Source: Chitinophagaceae bacterium
GTDB lineage: Bacteria > Bacteroidota > Bacteroidia > Chitinophagales > Chitinophagaceae
Direction of reading: 5' to 3'
Assembly: GCA_017853575.1 (NCBI GenBank)
Contig: JAFMJI010000005.1
Span: 80,189 to 144,188, forward strand
Length of the DNA stretch: 64,000 nt
The notes beneath the pieces are model-generated. The model was given only the letters and a program-made list of their open reading frames with translations. It searched no databases and was not told where the DNA came from. The position numbers and the translations under genes were made by a program. Shown here one piece after another: positions 36,337-45,980 of this stretch; positions within the stretch are counted from its first letter, which is position 1; each line of letters starts with the position of its first letter.

Positions 36337-39300
36337 TTACATATTTCTTCTATACTGGCCACCTACTTCATAGAGAACATTCGTTATTTGCCTCAAAGAG
36401 CAATATTTAACTGCCTCCATCAGCGCTTCAAATAAATTTTCATCGCTTTGTGCAACTTTTTTCAAATTTAATAACTGAAACTCTGAATGTGCAGCGTTTC
36501 TTCTTTTAAATTCTTCAACATTTTTTATCTGTTGTTTCTTTTCTTTTTCTGAACTACGTATCACTTCGTTGGGTATACTTGTCGGGCTACCTGTTTTACT
36601 CATAAAAGTATTTACGCCAACAACTGGAATTTCACCTTTGTGTTTCAGTGTTTCGTAATGCATGCTTTCATCCTGAATTTTATTTCTCTGATACATTCTT
36701 TCCATTGCCCCAAGTACACCTCCTCTTTCTGATATTCTATCAAACTCTGCCATCACCGCTTCTTCCACGAGATCAGTAAGTTGTTCAATGATAAAGGATC
36801 CCTGAATAAAATTTTCGGTTTTAGCAGACCCTAATTCTTTGTTGATGATCAGCTGAATGGCCATTGCCCTTCTTACGCTTTCCTCAGTTGGGGTGGTGAT
36901 GGCTTCATCATATGCATTGGTATGCAGCGAATTGCAATTGTCATAAATAGCATACAAAGCTTGTAATGTTGTTCTTATATCATTAAAATCAATTTCCTGT
37001 GCGTGTAAACTTCTACCAGAGGTTTGAATATGGTATTTCAGTTTTTGTGAACGGCTGTTTCCTCCATATTTGTATTTAATCACTTTTGCCCAAATTCTTC
37101 TGGCAACCCTGCCGATTACTGAATATTCAGGATCCATTCCGTTGCTGAAAAAGAATGAAAGGTTGGGGGCAAAATCATCAATGTGCATTCCTCTTGATAT
37201 GTAATATTCTACATAAGTAAACCCATTTGATAATGTGAAGGCAAGTTGCGTAACAGGATTGGCTCCAGCTTCTGCGATGTGGTAGCCGCTGATCGATACG
37301 CTGTAAAAATTTCTAACCTTATGCTGAATAAAGTACTCCTGTATATCACCCATCAATCTCAACGCAAATGCAGTAGAAAAAATACAGGTATTTTGCGCCT
37401 GATCTTCCTTTAAAATATCTGCCTGAACTGTTCCTCTTACTTCGCTGAATACTTTTGAACAGATCGTTTGATACACTTCGGTTTCAAGTACTTCGGAGCC
37501 GCTTAGACCCAATAATTTTAAGCCCAGCTCATTGTGGTTTTCTGGTTTTGAATTATTTGTACTGAGATCTTTATATTCGGGTGTCTTTGCAATTTTCTGC
37601 TTTTCTTTTAGAATGTTGATTACCTTATCCCATAATCCATGTTCTTCAATATATTTTTCACAAGCCTGATCTATGGCTGCATGAAGAAAGAATGCAAGCA
37701 TCATTGGTGCAGGACCATTGATGGTCATGGACACAGAGGTCTTTGAATCTGATAAATCAAAGCCACTGTATAATTTTTTCGCATCATCCACTGTTGCAAT
37801 GCTCACGCCACTATTACCAATTTTTCCATAAATATCCGGACGATGATCTGGATCGTTTCCATATAATGTCACACTGTCGAATGCTGTTGATAAACGAATG
37901 AATGGCTGACCACTTGATAAATAGTGAAATCTTCTGTTGGTTCTTTCCGGACCACCCTCTCCGGCAAACATTCGTGTAGGGTCTTCCGCAGCATTTCTCA
38001 ATGGGAAAACAGATGCTGTATACGGAAATTTTCCAGGAAAATTTTCTTGTAATCTCCATTTGAGAATATCACCCCAATCTTTGAATGCAGGTACAGCAAT
38101 TCGCGGAATCGAAGTACCAGAAAGGGATATGAATTTTAAACTTCTTTTTACTGTTTTATCTCTGACTTGGTATTCAAATTCATCTTTTTGATAACGAAGT
38201 TTGGTTTCATCCCATTCATCGATCAATTTCTTGCAGAGTGGGATTTGATGATTTTCTTTTTGAGTGATGATTTCTTTGATCTGATTTTGGGCATGTGGAT
38301 CGTTGATCATTGAAAGTGTACCATATAGCTTGTATAATTCAGATGCAAGGATTGATTGTTCATTCACCAATCGGTTATACTTCCTTATTTCTTCTGTGAT
38401 CTCAGATAAATAGCGAATCCTCGAATTCGGGATGATTGAATTTTTATCCGAAAATGAATTATCTGATATCAATACGTCCTCAGTATTGAATATTTTATTC
38501 ATCAATAAACCAAATAGTTTATTGATCCCCTCATCATTGAACTGAGAACTAATCGTACCAAAAATGGGTAAGTCTTCATTCTTTACCTCCCACAATCCAT
38601 GGTTTCTTTTGTATTGCTTTTTTATATCATGTAATGCATCCAGTGCTCCAGGCTTGTCGAATTTGTTTAATGCAATTGCATCGGCAAAATCCAGCATATT
38701 GATTTTTTCCAATTGTGATGCTGCACCATATTCCGGAGTCATTACATAAAGACTCATATCACAGTGTTCAACAATAGAAGCATCGCTTTGTCCTGCACCT
38801 GCAGACTCAAGTATGATAAGGTCGAATCCGTGCTCTTTGCAAATATTGATGGCTTGTTGAGCGGTAGCGCTAATTGTTTTTTCACTGGTTCTGGTTGCCA
38901 TTGATCGCATATACACTCTTGGTGAATGAATGCTGTTCATTCTTATTCGGTCACCCAACAAAGCGCCACCTGTTTTTTTCTTAGATGGATCGACTGATAT
39001 TACTGCAATGGTTTTGTCTGAATATTTTTCTAAAAATCTTCTGACAATTTCATCTGTTATCGTTGATTTGCCAGCACCACCGGTACCTGTAATTCCTAAA
39101 ACTGGAATATTGCTCTTTGTATTTTTTTCTACTTGAACCAATCTTGCTTCTGCGAGTGTTATACTTCGTGAGATGGTTCTTATGTCTTTTAATTCACCCC
39201 AACTATTTTTTATTATTTTATTATGGGGCTTGTCTATACTATAATCACTTCTCTTCAATACATCTGCAATCATGCCTTCAAGTCCCATTATCCTTCCATC

Positions 39301-39660
39301 ATCCGGAGAATAAATTCGCTCTATTCCATAATCATGCAGTTCTTTGATTTCATTTGGCAATATTGTACCTCCGCCCCCTCCAAATATTTTTATATGAGAG
39401 CAATGATTCTTTTCGAGTAAATCTTTGATGTACTTGAAAAATTCTATATGACCTCCTTGGTAGGAAGTAATAGCAATACTGTGTGCGTCCTCTTCTATCG
39501 CAGCTTCCACAATCTCAAGAGCACTTCTGTTATGACCCAGATGTATCACTTCTGCACCCATCGATTGCATGATTCTGCGCATGATATTGATCGCTGCATC
39601 ATGACCGTCAAACAAAGATGCGGCTGTTACAATTCTAATTGTATTGGAAGGTTTGTACAC
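36337..39660 (-). CDS. icmF: Fused isobutyryl-CoA mutase IcmF
   Basis: A 1107-residue single-chain B12 mutase that interconverts isobutyryl-CoA and n-butyryl-CoA, possibly also pivalyl-CoA or isovaleryl-CoA. Domain order is as expected: B12-binding domain (residues 8-140) with D18-G-H20-D, where His is the cobalt ligand; MeaB-like G-protein chaperone (180-450) with Walker A GTGGAGKS (192-199) and NKFD; then the acyl-CoA mutase TIM barrel to the end. The start is GTG with no in-frame alternative before an upstream stop, and the N terminus fits the family. It is divergent from the aromatic amino acid hydroxylase gene across 270 bases. A role in valine or branched-acid catabolism is inferred. 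Confidence 0.95.
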   Translation of the reverse strand: MYKPSNTIRIVTAASLFDGHDAAINIMRRIMQSMGAEVIHLGHNRSALEIVEAAIEEDAHSIAITSYQGGHIEFFKYIKDLLEKNHCSHIKIFGGGGGTILPNEIKELHDYGIERIYSPDDGRIMGLEGMIADVLKRSDYSIDKPHNKIIKNSWGELKDIRTISRSITLAEARLVQVEKNTKSNIPVLGITGTGGAGKSTITDEIVRRFLEKYSDKTIAVISVDPSKKKTGGALLGDRIRMNSIHSPRVYMRSMATRTSEKTISATAQQAINICKEHGFDLIILESAGAGQSDASIVEHCDMSLYVMTPEYGAASQLEKINMLDFADAIALNKFDKPGALDALHDIKKQYKRNHGLWEVKNEDLPIFGTISSQFNDEGINKLFGLLMNKIFNTEDVLISDNSFSDKNSIIPNSRIRYLSEITEEIRKYNRLVNEQSILASELYKLYGTLSMINDPHAQNQIKEIITQKENHQIPLCKKLIDEWDETKLRYQKDEFEYQVRDKTVKRSLKFISLSGTSIPRIAVPAFKDWGDILKWRLQENFPGKFPYTASVFPLRNAAEDPTRMFAGEGGPERTNRRFHYLSSGQPFIRLSTAFDSVTLYGNDPDHRPDIYGKIGNSGVSIATVDDAKKLYSGFDLSDSKTSVSMTINGPAPMMLAFFLHAAIDQACEKYIEEHGLWDKVINILKEKQKIAKTPEYKDLSTNNSKPENHNELGLKLLGLSGSEVLETEVYQTICSKVFSEVRGTVQADILKEDQAQNTCIFSTAFALRLMGDIQEYFIQHKVRNFYSVSISGYHIAEAGANPVTQLAFTLSNGFTYVEYYISRGMHIDDFAPNLSFFFSNGMDPEYSVIGRVARRIWAKVIKYKYGGNSRSQKLKYHIQTSGRSLHAQEIDFNDIRTTLQALYAIYDNCNSLHTNAYDEAITTPTEESVRRAMAIQLIINKELGSAKTENFIQGSFIIEQLTDLVEEAVMAEFDRISERGGVLGAMERMYQRNKIQDESMHYETLKHKGEIPVVGVNTFMSKTGSPTSIPNEVIRSSEKEKKQQIKNVEEFKRRNAAHSEFQLLNLKKVAQSDENLFEALMEAVKYCSLRQITNVLYEVGGQYRRNM

Positions 39661-39930
39661 GTTGATAAATTCATCTTCAAAGGTAAGGGGAATCGCATCT
39701 TACTATTCATCCCTGGTTAATATTGATACTGAATTGCTTATAAATTATTTAAAAAATATAGCTGATTTTTATTTTAATGATCAAGGCATTTCGTTGGAAA
39801 TTATCTACATAAAAATTCAAATCATTTTAAACTCTTTTGAATTGCATAGAATTTATTGAATACAACAAGCAATTCCTTTTTTCATAAATATTTACAGATA
39901 AGTTCTATCTATTTTTGTGTTTGTTAAAAC

Positions 39931-41706
39931 ATGGATGTGAAAAGATTTAATGATTTCAATAACAAGCAAGTCGCCAATCTCCCGCATCATCTCAGAAAAT
40001 ATATCGTGGATCAGGAATATGAAAAATATACACCTGTAGATCATGCGGTATGGCGTTACGTGATGCGTCAAAACTATAGCTATCTCAAGGATGTAGCTTA
40101 TTATCCATATATCCCTGGACTCAAAATGGCGGGCTTGACAATTGAAAAAATTCCAAGTCTGCAGGAGATAAATGATGCATTGGCAGCGATTGGATGGGGT
40201 GCAGTTACCGTTGATGGATTTATCCCACCTGCAGCATTTATGGAGTACCAAGCTTATCGTGTATTGGTTATTGCAGCAGATATCCGTCAATTGGAACATA
40301 TTGAATATACATCTGCTCCCGATATCATTCATGAATCTGCCGGACATGCTCCAATTATTAGTGATGTTAAATACAATCAGTACCTGAGTTATTTGGGGTC
40401 CATTGGAACGAAAGCACTTTTTTCATCTATGGATTATGCCTTGTATGAATCTATTCGTCAGCTTTCAATACTCAAAGAAACCCCTCATGTAGAAAGAAAA
40501 AAATTGGCAGATGCAGAAGCATTGGTTTTACACAATCAACAACATCTTGGGGAACCTTCTGAAATGGCTTTGTTAAGCAGATTGCAGTGGTGGACAGTTG
40601 AATATGGATTAATTGGAAATCTTGATCAGCCAAAAATATATGGTGCAGGGTTGCTTTCCTCAATTGGTGAAAGTTCATCTTGCATGAAACCATCTGTTAA
40701 AAAAATTACTTATACGATTGATGCAGTAAAATATTCTTATGATATCACCAAGCCACAGCCACAGCTATTTGTAACACCTACTTTTCAAAACTTAATTGAT
40801 GTGCTAGAGCAATTTGAAAGCAAGATGGCATTTAGGGTAGGTGGGTTGGAAAGTATTCTAAAAGCCATTGAATGTAAAAACATTTGTACTGCCTCTTTTT
40901 CTTCAGGGTTACAAGTTTCGGGAGTGTTTTCTCAAGTGCATACAGATAAATTCAATAAAGTAAAATATATACAAACAAGCGGTGAAACATCACTGTCTTT
41001 TAATGATATTCAAATTCATGGGCAAGGAATGGAATATCACAAAGGTGGTATTGGTTCACCACTTGGACTTTTAAAAGACAGTCGAAAATATCTGGAAGAT
41101 TTTTCAGAACATGATTTAAGGGAGCAAAATATTTTACTTGATCACCCTGTTGAGCTCACTTTCGAAAATGGAATTACTGTAAAAGGTGAGTTGAAATCTG
41201 TACTTCGAGAAAATGGCAAAATAATTTTAATGAGCTTTCAGAACTGTACAGTTACAGATCATGATGGAAAAATATTTTTCAATCCTGGTTGGGGTAATTA
41301 TGATATGGGTGTTGGGTATGAAATTATTTCTGTTTTCAATGGTGTAGCAGATAAGAATAATATGTTGGATCAACTTTATGTTTCATCCGAAAGAACCCAA
41401 CAACAGCATTATTCAGCGAAAGACAGAGCATATCATACTCTCTTTCAGGAAATCCGCGATATCCGCGAAAAGAATCTTGGTATGGAACGCCTTGATGAGA
41501 TATGGAAATCAATTCAACTTCATTTTGAGGAAGATTGGTTGGCAACCATGGAAATTCTTGAATTGATTGATGGCGATGAAAATTATCTATCTCTTGCACT
41601 ATCTCTAAGAAAATCGTTGGAAGATAAAAAATATCATCAGCCTAAATACAATAAGTTGGTTGACGATGGATTAAAAATTATTGATGCAAAATTGAAGTTT
41701 CAATGA
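39931..41706 (+). CDS. phhA: Aromatic amino acid (phenylalanine) hydroxylase with long C-terminal extension
   Basis: A 591-residue pterin-dependent hydroxylase, turning phenylalanine into tyrosine. The iron triad is visible: H134 and H139 in IIHESAGHAP, and E224 in WWTVEYGLIG. The substrate and pterin region AYRVLVIAADIRQLEH lies just before. Most bacterial enzymes have under 300 residues; here about 250 further residues follow the catalytic core, rich in beta strands and later in helices, with no family that I recognise. The 85-residue gap between H139 and E224 exceeds the 40 residues in animal phenylalanine hydroxylase. The gene opens the homogentisate island and overlaps the convergent flavin reductase gene by 29 bases. 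Confidence 0.88.
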   Translation: MDVKRFNDFNNKQVANLPHHLRKYIVDQEYEKYTPVDHAVWRYVMRQNYSYLKDVAYYPYIPGLKMAGLTIEKIPSLQEINDALAAIGWGAVTVDGFIPPAAFMEYQAYRVLVIAADIRQLEHIEYTSAPDIIHESAGHAPIISDVKYNQYLSYLGSIGTKALFSSMDYALYESIRQLSILKETPHVERKKLADAEALVLHNQQHLGEPSEMALLSRLQWWTVEYGLIGNLDQPKIYGAGLLSSIGESSSCMKPSVKKITYTIDAVKYSYDITKPQPQLFVTPTFQNLIDVLEQFESKMAFRVGGLESILKAIECKNICTASFSSGLQVSGVFSQVHTDKFNKVKYIQTSGETSLSFNDIQIHGQGMEYHKGGIGSPLGLLKDSRKYLEDFSEHDLREQNILLDHPVELTFENGITVKGELKSVLRENGKIILMSFQNCTVTDHDGKIFFNPGWGNYDMGVGYEIISVFNGVADKNNMLDQLYVSSERTQQQHYSAKDRAYHTLFQEIRDIREKNLGMERLDEIWKSIQLHFEEDWLATMEILELIDGDENYLSLALSLRKSLEDKKYHQPKYNKLVDDGLKIIDAKLKFQ

Positions 41707-42529
41707 TTTTCCAGGCAAGTTGGGTATCATTATTTTTTAATGCTGATTTTATTTTCAGAACAACTGCCATTGAAATCTTTCCTGCGTAATCCATCATTTC
41801 CTGCGCTGGCATCATATTCACATTTGCCAATTGTGCTTTTTCGTTGTTTGAAAACTCAGAATTATTTTTTATGCAATATGGAAGTTGATCAATGCCAATT
41901 CCAAGTTGCGTATTGGGTTTTTCTACTTTAAATAGACTTTCTTTAGTAATCCTGGTATACCAATCTTCTCCCAATCGAGCTACCAGGTCGAGTTTTAAAG
42001 GATCAATTTTTTTATTTTCATCAACCACTGATTCCTTGATATGTATTCTTTTAATTTCCGCCAATATCAAATTTCCTGCTCCGGCTTTTTCTCCCAGTGA
42101 GATAATTTCCTGCACTAAGCATTCAAGTTGAATTGGAGATTCTGCAACCCGAGGGGGTTTGACAATTTCAGATGGCATTGGTGTAAATCCAGCTTTCACA
42201 AATTCATTCACCTCCTTGGGGTATTCACAACTTGCCAATGAAACTTGTTGTACCATCGAGTAGTTGACGATGTTGATTACACATTCCGGCACTTCTTTTA
42301 AGTTCTCCAAGGTATGTTTTGTCGTATTGTCTCTTACTCTTCTGGATGGAGAGAAGATGCATACAGGAGGATTCATACTGAAGAGGTTAAAAAAACTAAA
42401 CGGACTAAGATTTACATTTCCGAATTTATCTATTGTTGATGCAAAGCAAATAGGACGGGGAGCAATGGCAGCTTGTAAATACTGCTGCAACAATTGAGTG
42501 GTGATATCTTTGGTATCAATTGTAATCAT
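41678..42529 (-). CDS. Flavin reductase-like, FMN-binding split-barrel protein
   Basis: A 283-residue protein of the flavin reductase (DIM6/NTAB) family. The FMN split barrel is in residues 20-200, with ARPICFASTIDKFGNVNLSP near 24 and CIFSPSRRVRDNTTKHTLEN near 58 as flavin-binding segments. The last 80 residues are a helical extension. Such genes often accompany homogentisate pathway genes in Bacteroidota, but the step it serves is not known; it could supply reduced flavin or act as an oxidoreductase. It lies 19 bases downstream of the FAH-family gene on the same strand. Confidence 0.87.
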   Translation of the reverse strand: MITIDTKDITTQLLQQYLQAAIAPRPICFASTIDKFGNVNLSPFSFFNLFSMNPPVCIFSPSRRVRDNTTKHTLENLKEVPECVINIVNYSMVQQVSLASCEYPKEVNEFVKAGFTPMPSEIVKPPRVAESPIQLECLVQEIISLGEKAGAGNLILAEIKRIHIKESVVDENKKIDPLKLDLVARLGEDWYTRITKESLFKVEKPNTQLGIGIDQLPYCIKNNSEFSNNEKAQLANVNMMPAQEMMDYAGKISMAVVLKIKSALKNNDTQLAWKIIETSILHQ

Positions 42530-42548
42530 GATATTGGCAAAGAACGTA

Positions 42549-43541
42549 TTATTTTTTCAATGCTAAAATCGACCAATCAGTTTTTTCAGCTCGTATGGTG
42601 TTTTCTAATGTTCCCAATCCATCAATTGACATCTTGATGATATCCCCCTCTTTCAGCCATTGTGGTTGATATGCAGGGTTGTTTAATTTTCCAGTTCCAT
42701 TGAGCTCAAGGAAACAACCTGTACCGACAGTGCCGGATCCAATTACTTCACCAGGATGAAGTGTAACACCATAAGAACATCTTTCAATGATTTCTGCAAA
42801 TGTCCAATCCATATCCCGCATATTTCCTTCAGATACAAGCTTATCATTTACCCAACATTTCATGGGTAGATTATATACAGCTCCTATATGTCCTTCTTTC
42901 GCTGGTACTTTATATGCTTCCAACTCATCAGGTGTAACCAGCCATGGTCCAATAACAGTAGAAAAGTCTTTCCCTTTTGCAGGGCCGAGGTTTAAGAGCA
43001 TTTCTTCCATCTGTAATTTTCTGGCACTCAGATCATTCATGATGGTAAAACCTGCAATGTAATCATCAGCATCTTTTGCTTTAATATTTCTTCCTTCTTT
43101 GCCTATCACAACAGCAACTTCCAATTCAAAATCGAGTTGCTCAAAATGATCAGGCATACAATATATATCACCCTTTCCTTGTATAGACTGATGATTGGTG
43201 AAGTAAAAAATAGGATATTGATCAAATTCTTTGATCATTTCAACTCCTCTGTTTCTTCTTGCAGCTGCAACATGTTGACGAAACGCATATCCGTCTCTGC
43301 AGGAAGGAGGATTGGGAATGGGCGCCAGGTAAATAACATTGTTTTCTGGAGAACATTGTAATAACCCTTTACTGATCTCTTCTGATTTTTCCCCCAATTC
43401 TTTCATTGCTTTCGGCCCCTGTTGTAAGAACTCCAACATATTGTTTTGGAACCCTCCTAAAGACGAAATGGGGTAAAGATTTCCATCTACCACAATTCCG
43501 AGGTTTTGTTTATTATTTTTTAAGTAACTGGCTAATTTCAT
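42549..43541 (-). CDS. fahA: Fumarylacetoacetate hydrolase family protein
   Basis: A 330-residue FAH-fold protein, the last hydrolase of tyrosine breakdown, splitting fumarylacetoacetate into fumarate and acetoacetate. The metal site is seen in LDFELEVAVVIG (Glu pair near residue 134-136) and the Asp-containing GFTIMNDLSARKLQ near 164; the core GEVIGSGTVGTGCF near 262 is typical. It starts with the conserved MKLASYLKNNKQNLGIV. The context (homogentisate dioxygenase divergent across 132 bases, hydroxyphenylpyruvate dioxygenase next) makes fumarylacetoacetase activity likely, though FAH-fold relatives can be acylpyruvases. Confidence 0.88.
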   Translation of the reverse strand: MKLASYLKNNKQNLGIVVDGNLYPISSLGGFQNNMLEFLQQGPKAMKELGEKSEEISKGLLQCSPENNVIYLAPIPNPPSCRDGYAFRQHVAAARRNRGVEMIKEFDQYPIFYFTNHQSIQGKGDIYCMPDHFEQLDFELEVAVVIGKEGRNIKAKDADDYIAGFTIMNDLSARKLQMEEMLLNLGPAKGKDFSTVIGPWLVTPDELEAYKVPAKEGHIGAVYNLPMKCWVNDKLVSEGNMRDMDWTFAEIIERCSYGVTLHPGEVIGSGTVGTGCFLELNGTGKLNNPAYQPQWLKEGDIIKMSIDGLGTLENTIRAEKTDWSILALKK

Positions 43542-43673
43542 TCATTATTAATATTAAATAGGTCGAATTTGACCCTTTTTTTGAATAAATTTTAATTTGA
43601 ATAGATGTGAAGTTAGAAATAATATTTTACTTCGTGTTTTCTATCATCATCTTAATGGTATAAAATAATTGTT

Positions 43674-44840
43674 ATGCCTATTTACCATGCAATTGGGTCT
43701 ATTCCGCACAAACGTCATACGGTTTTTAGAAAGCCAGACGGCAAATTGTATGCAGAAGAACTGGTTTCTACTGAAGGTTTTTCTGGGATGTATTCTTTGG
43801 TTTATCATACACATCCACCAACCATTGTGAAATCATTGGGAGAGCCTTATTCCGTTGAACCAAAAATTGCTCGAGAAAAACATCTCAGACATACCAGTTT
43901 ACTGGGGTTTAATGTTCAGCCTGAAAATGATTTTTTAAAAAGCAGAAAGCCGGTATTGGTCAATGCTGACCTTCATATTTCATTGGCTGCTCCTAAAAAA
44001 TCCATGACAGATTATTTTTATAAAAATAGTCAGGCAGATGAAATTATATTCATTCATAAAGGTTCCGGCACACTAAAGTCGGGTTTTGGGAAGTTAAAAT
44101 TTACTTACGGCGATTACGTTGTTGTTCCACGAGGTACAATTTATCAGATCGAATTTGATAATGAAGATAACAGACTGTTTATTATTGAGAGTTTTAGTCC
44201 GATTCGATTTCCCAAAAGATATCTCAATGAATTCGGGCAATTGATGGAGCATTCTCCATACTGCGAAAGAGACATCAAGCGTCCTGCTGATTTGGAAACA
44301 TTTGACAAAGAAGGTGATTTTTCGATTCTTATAAAAAAACAAGGACTAATTTATCCTTATACCTATGGTAACCATCCATTTGATTTTATTGGGTGGGACG
44401 GGTACCATTATCCTTGGGCATTCTCCATACATGATTTCGAGCCTATCACTGGCAGGGTGCATCAACCGCCTCCAGTGCATCAAACATTTCAAGCGAAAAA
44501 TTTTGTAGTGTGTTCTTTTGTTCCAAGAAAATATGACTATCATCCGCAATCTATTCCTGCACCTTACAACCACAGCAATGTTGACAGTGATGAAGTGTTG
44601 TATTATGTTGATGGAGATTTCATGAGCCGGAAATCTGTTGTTCAAGGACAAATCACACTTCATCCCGGAGGAATTCCACATGGCCCTCATCCTGGTACAG
44701 TTGAAAAATCAATTGGAAAAGAGAAGACAGAGGAGTTGGCAGTAATGATTGATCCTTTTCGTCCGTTGATGTTAACTGAAGATGCATTGAAAATCGAAGA
44801 TGAAAACTATCATAAAAGCTGGCAGTATAATATTGAGTAG
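43674..44840 (+). CDS. hmgA: Homogentisate 1,2-dioxygenase
   Basis: A 388-residue bicupin iron dioxygenase that opens the homogentisate ring to maleylacetoacetate. The N-terminal segment MPIYHAIGSIPHKRHTVFRK and the middle VVPRGTIYQIEF (near 158) match the family. The iron-site part near residues 300-345 holds PYNHSNVDSDEVLYYVDGDF and HPGGIPHGPHPGT, with the His/Glu/His ligands. It begins an operon-like run with 4-hydroxyphenylpyruvate dioxygenase (9 bases gap) and acetoacetate-CoA ligase. The 132-base divergent spacer with the fahA-like gene probably carries both promoters. Confidence 0.94.
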   Translation: MPIYHAIGSIPHKRHTVFRKPDGKLYAEELVSTEGFSGMYSLVYHTHPPTIVKSLGEPYSVEPKIAREKHLRHTSLLGFNVQPENDFLKSRKPVLVNADLHISLAAPKKSMTDYFYKNSQADEIIFIHKGSGTLKSGFGKLKFTYGDYVVVPRGTIYQIEFDNEDNRLFIIESFSPIRFPKRYLNEFGQLMEHSPYCERDIKRPADLETFDKEGDFSILIKKQGLIYPYTYGNHPFDFIGWDGYHYPWAFSIHDFEPITGRVHQPPPVHQTFQAKNFVVCSFVPRKYDYHPQSIPAPYNHSNVDSDEVLYYVDGDFMSRKSVVQGQITLHPGGIPHGPHPGTVEKSIGKEKTEELAVMIDPFRPLMLTEDALKIEDENYHKSWQYNIE

Positions 44841-44849
44841 CACAATTGA

Positions 44850-45965
44850 TTGAATATGAGTAATAGTAAATTGAACAATGATTTTCTGCCTTTATTGGGA
44901 ACTGATTTTATTGAACTCTATGTAGCAAACGCGAAACAATCTGCACATTATTACAAAACTGCATTTGGATTTCAGGGATTGGCTTATAGCGGTCCTGAAA
45001 CTGGGGATAAAGAAAAAGTATCATACGCATTACGTCAGGAAAAAGTAACGCTGGTTCTTACAACACCGTTGAATATTCATTCCGATATTGCAAAACATGT
45101 GCATCTGCACGGAGATGGTGTAAAAGCCATTGCATTAACAGTAAAAGATGCTCAGGATGCCTTTGATCAAACCACCAAGCGTGGAGCAAAACCTTATCTA
45201 ACTCCCATAGTGTTAAGCGATGAGCATGGTGAAATTAAAATGAGTGGTATTCGTATTTATGGAGACACTGTTCATTTGTTCATAGAAAGAGAAAATTACC
45301 GAGGCATCTTTTTACCCGGATTTCAAAAATGGGAATCGAATTATACTCCCTCTCCAGTTGGCTTGAAGCACATCGATCATTGTGTTGGGAATGTAGGTTG
45401 GAACCAGATGAATACTTGGGTAAAGTTTTATGAAGATGTGATGGGGTTTAAAAATATTTTGACATTTGATGATAAGCAAATTTCAACTGAGTACTCTGCA
45501 TTGATGAGTAAAGTGATGAGCAATGGGAATGGTTATGTAAAGTTTCCGATCAACGAACCTGCCGAGGGGAAAAAGAAATCTCAAGTAGAGGAGTATCTTG
45601 ATTTTTATAATGGAGAAGGAGTGCAGCATGTTGCAATTGCTACCGAGAATATCATTGAAACTGTTTCTCAATTGAAAAATCGAGGTGTTGAATTTTTATC
45701 TATTCCAACTACCTATTATGATGAACTCCTCGACAGGATTGGCCCTATAGATGAAGACCTCGAACCTCTGAAAAAACTTGGTATTTTAGTCGATAGGGAT
45801 GACGAAGGGTATCTGTTGCAAATATTTACAAAACCTGTAGAAGATCGTCCGACAATGTTCTATGAAATCATACAACGTAAAGGAGCAAAATCTTTTGGTG
45901 CAGGAAATTTCAAAGCATTGTTTGAAGCATTGGAAAGAGAACAGGAATTGAGGGGTAATCTTTAG
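44850..45965 (+). CDS. hpd: 4-Hydroxyphenylpyruvate dioxygenase
   Basis: A 371-residue VOC-fold iron dioxygenase turning 4-hydroxyphenylpyruvate into homogentisate. Two glyoxalase-like modules are seen: the first starts at FIELYVANAKQSAHYYKTAFGF. In the second, iron ligands are His in GLKHIDHCVGNV near residue 175, His in GVQHVAIATEN near 256, and Glu in TMFYEIIQRKG near 346. The C-terminal GAKSFGAGNFKALFEALERE is a hallmark of true HPPD. Position directly after the homogentisate dioxygenase gene confirms the role. Confidence 0.95.
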   Translation: MNMSNSKLNNDFLPLLGTDFIELYVANAKQSAHYYKTAFGFQGLAYSGPETGDKEKVSYALRQEKVTLVLTTPLNIHSDIAKHVHLHGDGVKAIALTVKDAQDAFDQTTKRGAKPYLTPIVLSDEHGEIKMSGIRIYGDTVHLFIERENYRGIFLPGFQKWESNYTPSPVGLKHIDHCVGNVGWNQMNTWVKFYEDVMGFKNILTFDDKQISTEYSALMSKVMSNGNGYVKFPINEPAEGKKKSQVEEYLDFYNGEGVQHVAIATENIIETVSQLKNRGVEFLSIPTTYYDELLDRIGPIDEDLEPLKKLGILVDRDDEGYLLQIFTKPVEDRPTMFYEIIQRKGAKSFGAGNFKALFEALEREQELRGNL

Positions 45966-45980
45966 CATCACTTCATCAAG

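Noticed and set aside
43561..43574. GGTCGAATTTGACC followed by a T-run between the fahA-like and hmgA genes
   Set aside because: The stem has only about four pairs and lies between divergent promoters, so neither a terminator nor an operator can be supported.
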